A program made the position numbers and the translations under genes. Below, piece by piece: positions 1 through 6,335 of a stretch of 9,138 nucleotides of DNA. Where the stretch lies: assembly GCA_902517315.1 (NCBI GenBank), contig CABYBP010000029.1:1-9138 (forward strand), in the 5' to 3' direction. This DNA comes from an uncultured Alphaproteobacteria bacterium. Lineage in GTDB: Bacteria; Pseudomonadota; Alphaproteobacteria; HIMB59; GCA-002718135. Positions within the stretch are counted from its first letter, which is position 1. Every line of letters begins with the position of its first letter. The notes below the pieces were generated by a model. That model saw only the letters and a list, made by a program, of their open reading frames with translations, made no database searches and was not told the origin of the DNA.

Positions 1-341
1 AACCAGGCGTTTTTTCAAAAAGATTTTTAAATAATTTTAAAAGTAATGAGTCTTGTTTTGAAAGTATTATTAAGAGTACTAAAAAAAACAGTAAATATAA
101 TGCTTACTTTAAGACCTCAATAAGCCTAACATTTAAAAATAATCAAAACGTAATATTTAATGGCAAAATTGATGGAAAAATTTCAGAAAAAGTTAAGGGT
201 GGATTTGGTTTTGGTTATGATCCAATTTTTATTCCTAAAAATTATAAAAAAACATTGGCTGAATTTAGCATTAAAGAAAAAAATGATATTAGTCATAGGT
301 CTATAGCGATAACAAAATTAATTAACTTTTTAACTAATTAA
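1..341 (+). CDS. rdgB: RdgB/HAM1 dITP/XTP pyrophosphatase, 3' part
   Basis: Non-canonical purine NTP pyrophosphatase (Ham1/RdgB family), which hydrolyses dITP, XTP and ITP to the monophosphate plus PPi and so keeps deaminated purines out of nucleic acids; cytosolic. The reading frame enters from the left edge (first full codon at position 3) and gives 112 residues up to TAA at 339-341. It begins with PGVFSKRF, matching the PG(V/I)(Y/F)S segment of the family, and carries the purine-recognition segment GFGYDPIF (from about residue 69 of the visible part) and the C-terminal SHR motif. The upstream third, with the substrate-binding (S/T)xNxxK motif, lies outside the window. Its last 8 bases overlap the stop end of the convergent lipoprotein gene. 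In many alphaproteobacteria rdgB follows rph, so rph may lie just left of the window (inference). Family assignment is very secure. Confidence 0.95.
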   Translation, partial: PGVFSKRFLNNFKSNESCFESIIKSTKKNSKYNAYFKTSISLTFKNNQNVIFNGKIDGKISEKVKGGFGFGYDPIFIPKNYKKTLAEFSIKEKNDISHRSIAITKLINFLTN

Positions 342-342
342 T
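317..342. repeat. AT-only inverted repeat at convergent gene ends
   Basis: A perfect 8-base inverted repeat (ATTAATTA at 317-324, TAATTAAT at 335-342) with a 10-base loop spans the overlapping stop codons of rdgB and the convergent lipoprotein gene. It is placed where a bidirectional terminator would be expected. However, the stem has no G or C, and such repeats arise easily by chance in DNA this AT-rich, so a terminator role is only a possibility. Confidence 0.3.
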
Positions 343-1662
343 GACAAAAGAATTGCCGTTATTTATCTTTAATATGTTAAGATCTCTTTCGATCATATTA
401 TTTTTAAAATAAAAGTTTCCATCAACACCATTAAATTTTTTATTAGGATTATTTAATAGTTTTACTACATCGCCAAGCTTATAGTCTTTTGAATAAATGA
501 AGTTTATTAACCCTATTAGATCATATGGAAGTGTTGAAATTCTTAAAAACTCATCATCGTATATTTCAATATAATTGTTAATTATGTCTATTCTGCTTAT
601 TTCAGGAACTCCAGGAAATATGGCTCCCTGTAGAGAAGGTTCAAAGAAAAAGGTTTTATCATCTATTACTCCAGTTCCCATAAACTGTACAATGTTAGGG
701 TCTATATCATAGTAAGGGAGAAGAGGTGCAACCTGTAATAAATTCAAACCATAATCAGCAATCAATATATGTGTAAAATCGTAGTCACTTGTAGTTTTAA
801 ATCTTTCTAATTTTTTTAATCTTTTTTTTGATTTTTCATCTTTTTTAGAAGCTAAAATTTGTTTTTGTCTATTCAATTCATATTTTCTCAATTCATATTT
901 TCCTAATTCTTTTATTGACTCTCTTACATTTGATAGTTCGTCTTTGTATGAAGATCTGTTGACTAAAATTGCTGGGGTTTCAAAAATTATATCATCAATC
1001 AGACTATTTATTAAATATCCATATTCATTTTCAGGATAAAGAAGTGCTAATCTTGCATCATCATTTAAATATAGCATAAGTTGTGAAAGCTCGTTTTGTG
1101 GGAAAAAATTTATTAAAAAAACACAATCTTTTGCTAGTGAAGAATTAGAAGAGTAAGAAAAAAATATTACTTCATTAGTGCAATAATTATTTAAGAGCTT
1201 AGAATACTTGGATTGTATTGGGCCTAGAAAAACCTTTCCAGGCAATAGATTTTTTTCTATAATTTCTTTTAGATCTTTTTCGTTTTCAAAAAATTCTATT
1301 TCTATAACAACATCATTTATACCAAGGTTATAGATTCCTAATTCGTAGGTATTCAAAAATTGTTTTGTTGTTTTTATATCATCATCTTTTGCAAATAAAG
1401 CAATAATCGTTTTATCTAAAACAACATGTTCTAAACTCTTATTCTGCTTTTTTTGTTTGTTTTCTTTTTTTTCAATTACTTTTTTTTCATTTTTAGTAGC
1501 AATTGATTTATCAAAAATAATTGTTTCTTGTGTATTTTTTGCATCTTGTTTAGTTAAATTTACTGGAGTACATGAAATTATAAATGTAAATATATAAATA
1601 ATGGATAATATTCCTAATGGTCTATCAATTGTAGCAACACCTATTGGCAATTTAGATGACAT
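334..1662 (-). CDS. LppC/LpoA-type lipoprotein (penicillin-binding protein activator-like)
   Basis: Predicted lipoprotein with a type I periplasmic-binding fold, like alphaproteobacterial proteins annotated as penicillin-binding protein activator. Relatives such as E. coli LpoA stimulate peptidoglycan synthase PBP1A from the outer membrane; that role here is inferred. Of 442 residues, a hydrophobic stretch (about 16-30) ends in a lipobox-like FIIS before Cys31. A Lys-rich linker follows (about 57-75), then the ligand-binding-like domain. The end has GVDGNFYF (412-419) followed by IERDLNIL, the usual finish of the family. A charged insert at about 251-289 contains a KYELR/KYELN repeat. The ATG at 1660-1662 has no Shine-Dalgarno and lies 62 bases inside the divergent rsmI. 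The first 14 or so residues are antisense to a conserved RsmI motif, so the true start is uncertain; a TTG at 1650-1648 (codon 5) is the other usable start before the hydrophobic stretch. Confidence 0.8.
   Translation of the reverse strand: MSSKLPIGVATIDRPLGILSIIYIFTFIISCTPVNLTKQDAKNTQETIIFDKSIATKNEKKVIEKKENKQKKQNKSLEHVVLDKTIIALFAKDDDIKTTKQFLNTYELGIYNLGINDVVIEIEFFENEKDLKEIIEKNLLPGKVFLGPIQSKYSKLLNNYCTNEVIFFSYSSNSSLAKDCVFLINFFPQNELSQLMLYLNDDARLALLYPENEYGYLINSLIDDIIFETPAILVNRSSYKDELSNVRESIKELGKYELRKYELNRQKQILASKKDEKSKKRLKKLERFKTTSDYDFTHILIADYGLNLLQVAPLLPYYDIDPNIVQFMGTGVIDDKTFFFEPSLQGAIFPGVPEISRIDIINNYIEIYDDEFLRISTLPYDLIGLINFIYSKDYKLGDVVKLLNNPNKKFNGVDGNFYFKNNMIERDLNILKINNGNSFVIN
875..904 (-). repeat. 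15-bp tandem duplication inside the LppC-like gene
   Basis: Two adjacent 15-base units (875-889 and 890-904) share their first 13 bases and differ only in the last two; the next five bases (905-909) repeat the unit's start. On the coding strand they encode KYELR-KYELN (residues 255-264 of the lipoprotein). The unit is a multiple of three, so the frame is kept. It lies in the charged segment between the two halves of the ligand-binding-like domain and looks like a recent slippage duplication. Confidence 0.7.
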
Positions 1663-2443
1663 AACTTATAGGGCTGTAAAAATACTTGGTGAATGTGATG
1701 TTATTATTTGTGAAAATCCTAAACATTCACTTAAACTACTAAATAAATTAGGCATTAAAAAGAAATTAATAGCTTTACATGACTATAATGAGCATAAAAT
1801 AATAGACCAGATTAAAGTTTTATTAGAAAATAAAAATTGTGTTCTAATTTCTGATGCAGGGTCGCCACTTGTTTCTGATCCTGGATATAATTTAGTAAAA
1901 TATTGTATTAAAAATAATATTAGAGTTACATCTGTTCCTGGCCCCTCTTCTATTGTGTCGAGTTTGCAGTTATCCGGATTACCAATGTCAGAATTTGCTT
2001 TTTTTGGTTTTGTTCCGAAATCTAAAAAAAAGATGGAAGATCTAATTAAAAATATTTCACAAGAAAAAAGAACTTGTGTATTTTTTGTCTCAAGTCATAG
2101 ATTAATTGTTTTTCTAGATTGCCTAGAAAATATTATGCGTAATAGATCAATTTCAATATGTAAAGAGCTTACAAAGGTAAATGAATTTGTTTTTAGAGGA
2201 ACTCCAGGCAATATAAAAAATAAAATATTCGAAGATAAAGAAAATATTAAAGGAGAGTTTGTTGCTGTTATTGATAGACAAACATCTAAAAATCAAGATT
2301 TTGACAATATTGATTTTTATAGCAGGGAATTAAGAAAGATGGCTAAAAAATTTTCTTTGACCGACATCGTGGAAATAGTACATAAATTTACAAAAATTAA
2401 TAAAAACAAAATTTATAAATGGTTGCTAAATTTAAAAAAATAA
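1601..2443 (+). CDS. rsmI: RsmI, 16S rRNA C1402 ribose 2'-O-methyltransferase
   Basis: SAM-dependent methyltransferase of the tetrapyrrole-methylase fold that 2'-O-methylates C1402 of 16S rRNA in the decoding centre. The 280-residue length is normal. The N-terminal glycine-rich motif VATPIGNLDDIT is at 11-22, SDAGSPLVSDPGY at 84-96 and PGPSS at 113-117. The small C-terminal domain is present (about 237-279; KKFSLTDIV then YKWLLNL). The segment that in most RsmI proteins reads EDTR is ENPK here (38-41). The ATG at 1601 is the only workable start: an in-frame TAA precedes it at 1595-1597 and the conserved motif begins at once. No Shine-Dalgarno is visible. The 5' end overlaps the divergent lipoprotein gene and the 3' end overlaps the BON lipoprotein gene by 25 bases, suggesting co-transcription with the latter. 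Confidence 0.95.
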   Translation: MDNIPNGLSIVATPIGNLDDITYRAVKILGECDVIICENPKHSLKLLNKLGIKKKLIALHDYNEHKIIDQIKVLLENKNCVLISDAGSPLVSDPGYNLVKYCIKNNIRVTSVPGPSSIVSSLQLSGLPMSEFAFFGFVPKSKKKMEDLIKNISQEKRTCVFFVSSHRLIVFLDCLENIMRNRSISICKELTKVNEFVFRGTPGNIKNKIFEDKENIKGEFVAVIDRQTSKNQDFDNIDFYSRELRKMAKKFSLTDIVEIVHKFTKINKNKIYKWLLNLKK

Positions 2444-3027
2444 TAAAAATAATAATCTTACCTTTAGTTTTTATAGTTATATCTGTTAATTATGGTTGTT
2501 CACCAGCAAATATTCTTGCCACGGGTGGTGGAGGTGCGCTTGTTGTGGCTGAGGGTGAAAGATCTTTGGGAACAGTAGTAGACGACACGACGATAAAAGT
2601 AAATATTGCTGCAAAATTTTTAAATGCAGGAAATAATTTATTTGTCGACATAAATACAAGTGTTTTGGAGGGAAGAGTATTGTTAACAGGCTTAGTTGAA
2701 AATCAAGAAATTAGAATTGAAGCAGTAAGGTTGGTTTGGGAAGTAGAAGGGGTAAAAGAAATTATAAATGAAGTAGAGATTGGTAATAGATCAACTTTAA
2801 AAGACTACGCAAGTGATTTGTGGATTAATACTCAAGCTAGAGCTTTAGCAGCTAAGACTGTTGGTATAAAATCAGTAACTTATAATTTTGAGACAATTCA
2901 AGGAAGGATATATATAGCAGGCATAACAACAAGACCTGATCTTTTAGAAGAACTTTTGTCAGCTCTTAAGGGTATTAAAGGAGTTAATGACATTATTAAC
3001 TATGTAATAATTAAAGAAAAAGAATAA
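2419..3027 (+). CDS. Double-BON-domain lipoprotein, DolP/YraP-like
   Basis: Predicted lipoprotein of 202 residues with two BON domains, closely patterned on E. coli DolP (YraP), an outer-membrane lipoprotein that supports envelope integrity and binds anionic phospholipid. Residues 1-26 form a signal peptide (MVAKFKK, then a hydrophobic core) before Cys27. The lipobox reads VNYGC, with Asn at -3 where Leu/Val/Ile is usual. A Gly/Ala-rich patch (35-44) precedes ERSLGTVVDD, a DolP hallmark. BON1 spans about 53-122 and BON2 about 131-199, opening with DLWINTQARA and containing GRIYIAGIT. The start codon lies 25 bases inside the end of rsmI in another frame, which favours translational coupling. 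In enterobacteria rsmI, lpoA, yraN, diaA and dolP are neighbours; yraN and diaA are absent here. The gene ends one base before the convergent HIT gene. Confidence 0.87.
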   Translation: MVAKFKKIIKIIILPLVFIVISVNYGCSPANILATGGGGALVVAEGERSLGTVVDDTTIKVNIAAKFLNAGNNLFVDINTSVLEGRVLLTGLVENQEIRIEAVRLVWEVEGVKEIINEVEIGNRSTLKDYASDLWINTQARALAAKTVGIKSVTYNFETIQGRIYIAGITTRPDLLEELLSALKGIKGVNDIINYVIIKEKE

Positions 3028-3028
3028 A

Positions 3029-3379
3029 TTATCTTAATCTACCAATTTTTTCACCCGCTAAAATATGGATATGAAAATGAGGCACTTCTTGTCCACCATC
3101 TTCTCCTGAGTTTGTAATTAATCTATATCCATTTTTTTCTATATTTAAATCATTTATAACAATTTGAACACTTTTGAAAAAAGATGATACAATATCACTA
3201 TTTGCATTTTTCAAAAAATCTGAAAACGTAGAGCATTGGAATTTAGGTATACCTAAAATATGAATTTTAGCTTGAGGGTTTATGTCTTTGAAAAATAAAC
3301 TGTGCTCATCTTCATGAATTTTATCACAAGGAATTTCTTTTTTTAATATTTTAGCAAATATATTATTTTCATCGTACAT
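3029..3379 (-). CDS. HIT-family (HinT-like) nucleotide-binding hydrolase
   Basis: Histidine-triad protein of 116 residues, the usual length for HinT-type purine nucleoside phosphoramidases, which cleave AMP-N or acyl-AMP bonds in the cytosol. The active-site triad HFHIHI is at 101-106 (His101, 103 and 105; the last is normally the nucleophile), preceded by the family's GEDGGQEVPH run. The N-terminal NIFAKILKKEIP and the INPQAKIHILGIPK segment (33-46) are also typical. The C-terminus is short after GRLR. It is the last gene of the minus-strand histidine operon, 6 bases after hisE, so it is probably co-transcribed; the physiological substrate cannot be read from sequence. It converges on the BON lipoprotein gene with a single base between the stop codons and no visible terminator. 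Confidence 0.92.
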   Translation of the reverse strand: MYDENNIFAKILKKEIPCDKIHEDEHSLFFKDINPQAKIHILGIPKFQCSTFSDFLKNANSDIVSSFFKSVQIVINDLNIEKNGYRLITNSGEDGGQEVPHFHIHILAGEKIGRLR

Positions 3380-3385
3380 AATATT

Positions 3386-3658
3386 TTATTTTCTTTTATC
3401 CATTTCTTTGTAAATTTCACTAAGAGTGATTTTTTTTGACTTTAATAAAATAAGAAGGTGATAAATTACATCAACAGCTTCTTCTATTGTTCTTTTTTTT
3501 GATCCTTTTAAAAAATCTATTATTAACTCAGAGCTTTCTTCTCCAAATTTTTGAGCTATTTTTTTTGGTCCTAACTTTAATAATTTATTTGTATATGAGT
3601 TTTTTTTCCTTGTTTTTATTCTAGTGTTTATAATTTCATTTAATTCTTCAATTTTCAT
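3386..3658 (-). CDS. hisE: HisE, phosphoribosyl-ATP pyrophosphatase
   Basis: Catalyses the second step of histidine synthesis, PR-ATP to PR-AMP plus PPi. The 90 residues are the length of a stand-alone HisE, not fused to HisI (PR-AMP cyclohydrolase). It has the all-alpha MazG-like layout: SYTNKLLKLGPKKIAQK (21-37), the metal-binding EES.E helix (EESSE at 40-44), and EEAVDVIYHLLILL (59-72), whose Glu and Asp complete the metal site. It lies 5 bases after hisF and 6 before the HIT gene on the same strand, so it belongs to the histidine operon. No clear Shine-Dalgarno precedes the ATG. The partner hisI is not in this window. Confidence 0.95.
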   Translation of the reverse strand: MKIEELNEIINTRIKTRKKNSYTNKLLKLGPKKIAQKFGEESSELIIDFLKGSKKRTIEEAVDVIYHLLILLKSKKITLSEIYKEMDKRK

Positions 3659-3663
3659 AAAAT

Positions 3664-4419
3664 CTAATCTCTAATATTGATGTTTTTGTCCTTTAAGTAT
3701 TTCTTTACTTCTTTAATGCTAATTTCATTAAAATGAAAGACTGAGGCTGCTAATAATGCGTCAGCCTTACCTTTTAATATGCCGTCATAAAAATGATCTA
3801 GAGCTCCAACTCCTCCACTAGCTATAATGGGTATCTTTAAAAATTCAGAAACCTTACACAGTAGTTCATTATCAAAACCAGATTTTGTACCATCTTTATC
3901 CATTGAAGTTAAAAGAATTTCACCCGCTCCTAGTTTTTGAACTTTTTCTATCCAACTTAAAGCATATAAATCAGTTTTCTTAGTCCCACCATGGGAATAA
4001 ACAAACCAATCATTATTGTGTTTTTTTGCATCAACAGCAACGACAATGCATTGGTTTCCAAAATATTCAGAAGCTTCTTTAATGATATTGGGATTTTTAA
4101 TTGCAGCAGAATTTATAGAGACTTTGTCGGCACCAGCTTTAAGTAAAGCTTGTATGTTTTCTATTGATGAAATGCCGCCACCAACTGTAAGGGGAATAAA
4201 AACCTCATTTGCGGTCTTTTTAACTACATTTACCATAGTATCTCTGTTTTCTAATGATGCGCTAATATCTAAAAAACATATTTCATCAGCTCCATTATCA
4301 GAATAATGTTTTGCTTGTTCAACAGGATCTCCTGCGTCGATCAAATTTAAAAAATTTATTCCTTTTACTACCCTTCCATCTTTTACATCTAAACACGGAA
4401 TGATTCTTACTTTTACCAT
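3664..4419 (-). CDS. hisF: HisF, imidazole glycerol phosphate synthase cyclase subunit
   Basis: Synthase subunit of the HisH-HisF complex. It uses ammonia delivered by HisH to turn PRFAR into imidazole glycerol phosphate plus AICAR, which feeds purine synthesis. The 251-residue TIM barrel is full length. The catalytic aspartates are Asp11 ([13 protein letters not shown]) and Asp130 (VAVDAK). Phosphate-binding loops are visible at TVGGGI (78-83) and in the C-terminal half at ASGGVG, with DKDGTKSG in between. Adjacent and upstream on the strand is hisA, separated by one base, the usual hisA-hisF pairing of two homologous barrels. hisE follows 5 bases later. The ATG at 4419 begins directly at the family's normal N-terminus. 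Confidence 0.97.
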   Translation of the reverse strand: MVKVRIIPCLDVKDGRVVKGINFLNLIDAGDPVEQAKHYSDNGADEICFLDISASLENRDTMVNVVKKTANEVFIPLTVGGGISSIENIQALLKAGADKVSINSAAIKNPNIIKEASEYFGNQCIVVAVDAKKHNNDWFVYSHGGTKKTDLYALSWIEKVQKLGAGEILLTSMDKDGTKSGFDNELLCKVSEFLKIPIIASGGVGALDHFYDGILKGKADALLAASVFHFNEISIKEVKKYLKDKNINIRD

Positions 4420-4420
4420 T

Positions 4421-5161
4421 TTAATTTAGAATTTTTTGTCCCTCGACTAAATCAATCTTTCCTTCATAAAAAGATTTACCTGAGATTATACCTTCAATGT
4501 TTTTAAGATTAAGTTTTTTTAGACTTATTAGATCAGAGTAATTTGTTAAACCACCTGCAATAATAACTTTTTTATTAAATGTTTTAGTTTGGTTTATTTT
4601 TTTTAGAAAATTACTTACAAAATTCAAATTTAAACCTTTTAACATTCCATCATTTTGAATATCAGTAATTACATATCCCTTAATTTCTGAGTTATTATAA
4701 ATATCAAGAATATCTTGTATTTTTTTTCCTGAATTTTCATCCCACCCTTTTATCATTATATTATCCTCAAGAATATCTAATGATATATATACTTTATCCG
4801 GATACTGATTTGATAAAATCATGACTTCATTTGGATTCTCAACAGACATTGAACCAATAATCAAATTATTTATTCCATTATCAAAGTATTTTTTTGCTAA
4901 ATCTAAATTTCTAATCCCGCCCCCTAATTGTATTGGTATTGAAATAGATTTTCTAATTTTCTTTATTGTTTCAAAGTTAATATTTGATCTCCCAAATGCG
5001 GCGTCTAAGTCAATTAAATGTAATCTTTTACAACCAATTTCTTCAAAGTAGATAGCTTGTTTTTCTGGGTCTTCGTTGTAAACAACGCTGGAAAAATCTT
5101 TGCCTTTAGAGAGTCTGACACATTTATTATCCTTTAAATCAATGGCTGGTATAATTTGCAC
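4421..5161 (-). CDS. hisA: HisA, ProFAR isomerase
   Basis: Isomerises ProFAR to PRFAR by an Amadori rearrangement, the fourth step of histidine synthesis. It is a 246-residue TIM barrel. Catalytic Asp8 lies in [15 protein letters not shown] and Asp129 in YISLDI; GW follows at about 139-140, and the GGGI (80-83) and [12 protein letters not shown] segments are conserved. The start codon is GTG (5161-5159). It shares its first G with the TAG stop of the preceding acetyltransferase gene (TAGTG), which suggests translational re-initiation from that gene; no Shine-Dalgarno is visible. One base separates its stop from the hisF start. Confidence 0.96.
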   Translation of the reverse strand: MQIIPAIDLKDNKCVRLSKGKDFSSVVYNEDPEKQAIYFEEIGCKRLHLIDLDAAFGRSNINFETIKKIRKSISIPIQLGGGIRNLDLAKKYFDNGINNLIIGSMSVENPNEVMILSNQYPDKVYISLDILEDNIMIKGWDENSGKKIQDILDIYNNSEIKGYVITDIQNDGMLKGLNLNFVSNFLKKINQTKTFNKKVIIAGGLTNYSDLISLKKLNLKNIEGIISGKSFYEGKIDLVEGQKILN

Positions 5162-5697
5162 TATATATTTTTATAATAATAATAACCCTTAATGAAGCTT
5201 CCGTTAATATAAGCATAATATGGGTTTTCACCCCACTTGCTATAATTTTTACCAGTAAAAAGTTTTATTGCAGCATCTTGTGTTTCCCTAACGGCTAACT
5301 GTAAAGATTTAATGTTGTCTTCTTTTGCAATTATTTCGGTGTGATCAATCATTGTTTTTGCCAAACCATAACCTCTTGCCCAAGGAGCAACAAATTGCCT
5401 TCTTATGCGAGCAATATTTTTCCTAGATTCAATATTTGGGGCTTCATAAGCTAGTTGGAGAGTTCCAGCTATAACACCATTAAGCCTTCCAACAATAAGT
5501 TTTATATATTTATCATGTGATCTTTTAGTCCAATAATCTATTAAAATATCTCTTGTAGGAACTCTTAACCAACCAAAACCTCCTCCAGCTTTAATTGCTT
5601 GTTCTGTGATATTACAAAGGTCTGCTAAATCTACATCTGTAAGTGTTTCAATATTATCAACTGAAATATTAATTTTTTCTTTTAGTTGTGTAGACAT
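5161..5697 (-). CDS. GNAT-family N-acetyltransferase inside the his operon
   Basis: Probable acetyl-CoA-dependent N-acetyltransferase, 178 residues from the chosen start; substrate unknown. The acetyl-CoA pyrophosphate-binding motif A is RRQFVAPWARGYGLAK (99-114), with RGYGLA at 108-113 as the R-G-x-G-x-A loop. An N-terminal segment, AIKAGGGFGWLRVPTRD (34-50), and a YYYYKNI end resemble a GNAT group I recall from alphaproteobacteria, but I cannot name a characterised member. The gene sits between hisH and hisA on the same strand. A second upstream ATG at 5703 would overlap the hisH stop as ATGA, but the GGAG at 5708-5705 is only 1 base from it and 7 bases from the ATG at 5697, so 5697 is preferred. 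The stop shares its G with the hisA GTG start. No essential histidine step needs an acetyltransferase, so its role here is open: protein or metabolite acetylation, or simply a conserved passenger. Confidence 0.88.
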   Translation of the reverse strand: MSTQLKEKINISVDNIETLTDVDLADLCNITEQAIKAGGGFGWLRVPTRDILIDYWTKRSHDKYIKLIVGRLNGVIAGTLQLAYEAPNIESRKNIARIRRQFVAPWARGYGLAKTMIDHTEIIAKEDNIKSLQLAVRETQDAAIKLFTGKNYSKWGENPYYAYINGSFIKGYYYYKNI

Positions 5698-5699
5698 GT

Positions 5700-6329
5700 T
5701 CATACTCCAATAAATTCTTTTAGTAAGTTTAATCCTTGGGAGGAACTTTTTTCAGGATGAAACTGCACGCCATATATATTTTCTTTTCCAACTATTGAAG
5801 CAAAATTTGTTCCATACTTAGTTTCTGCCAAAATATTGTCTTTATTGGCACAATCGAAATAATATGAGTGAACGAAATAATAGTCATTTTTATTTGAGAT
5901 TAAGTTGTTGTATTTTGAATTAGTTGGTATTGCCAAGTTCCATCCCATATGGGGAAGTTTTAAATTGTCTCCAGATAATAGTTTAATTTGACCATCTATC
6001 CAACCTAGGCCTTCATGAACTCCATTTTCTTCACTCATGTTAGCTAACATTTGCATACCAACACATATCCCCAAAAATGGCTTCCTTTTAATTAATGCAA
6101 ACTCACAAAGCTCATCAATTAAGCCATCAGTTTTTTTTAAACCGTTCATGCATGTAGAAAAGGCTCCTTGACCAGGCAACACAACATGAGTTGAATCTTT
6201 TACATCATTCAGTTTTTTTGAAATTAAAACATCAACCTCAATATTGTTATCTTTTGCTATCTTAATAAAAGATTTTTGTGCAGACAAAACATTGCCTGAG
6301 CCATAATCGACAATAGTGATCTTTTTCAT
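5700..6329 (-). CDS. hisH: HisH, imidazole glycerol phosphate synthase glutaminase subunit
   Basis: Class I glutamine amidotransferase that hydrolyses glutamine and channels ammonia into HisF. It has 209 residues, a normal length. The triad is visible: Cys89 in the nucleophile elbow GICVGMQ (87-93), and His191 and Glu193 in GVQFHPEKS (187-195). The N-terminus ITIVDYGSGN, the oxyanion-strand region LPGQGAF (51-57) and PHMGWN (126-131) are family signatures. It starts 6 bases after the hisB stop. Its own TGA (5702-5700) sits just ahead of the acetyltransferase start, so the synthase partner hisF is separated from it by the acetyltransferase and hisA genes. Confidence 0.97.
   Translation of the reverse strand: MKKITIVDYGSGNVLSAQKSFIKIAKDNNIEVDVLISKKLNDVKDSTHVVLPGQGAFSTCMNGLKKTDGLIDELCEFALIKRKPFLGICVGMQMLANMSEENGVHEGLGWIDGQIKLLSGDNLKLPHMGWNLAIPTNSKYNNLISNKNDYYFVHSYYFDCANKDNILAETKYGTNFASIVGKENIYGVQFHPEKSSSQGLNLLKEFIGV
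5705..5708 (-). promoter_or_regulatory. Shine-Dalgarno GGAG for the GNAT gene
   Basis: GGAG on the minus strand lies 7 bases before the ATG at 5697 and only 1 base before the ATG at 5703, so it favours the second start. It is the clearest ribosome-binding site in a window where most starts have none. It falls inside the last codons of hisH, where it also encodes Gly-Val. Confidence 0.55.
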
Positions 6330-6335
6330 TAAAAA

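Noticed and set aside
1581..1600. TATA-rich stretch just before rsmI as a -10 promoter element
   Set aside because: Such strings are everywhere in this AT-rich window and no -35 partner stands out.
4016..4306. Open frame on the + strand inside hisF
   Set aside because: It lies entirely antisense to well-conserved HisF coding sequence and has no recognisable domain; shadow of the real gene.
4821..5051. Open frame on the + strand inside hisA
   Set aside because: Antisense to conserved HisA sequence, short, with no family resemblance.
5698..5703. Upstream ATG for the GNAT gene, overlapping the hisH stop as ATGA
   Set aside because: The GGAG is only 1 base away from it but 7 bases from the ATG at 5697. 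It adds just two residues, so the choice changes little.
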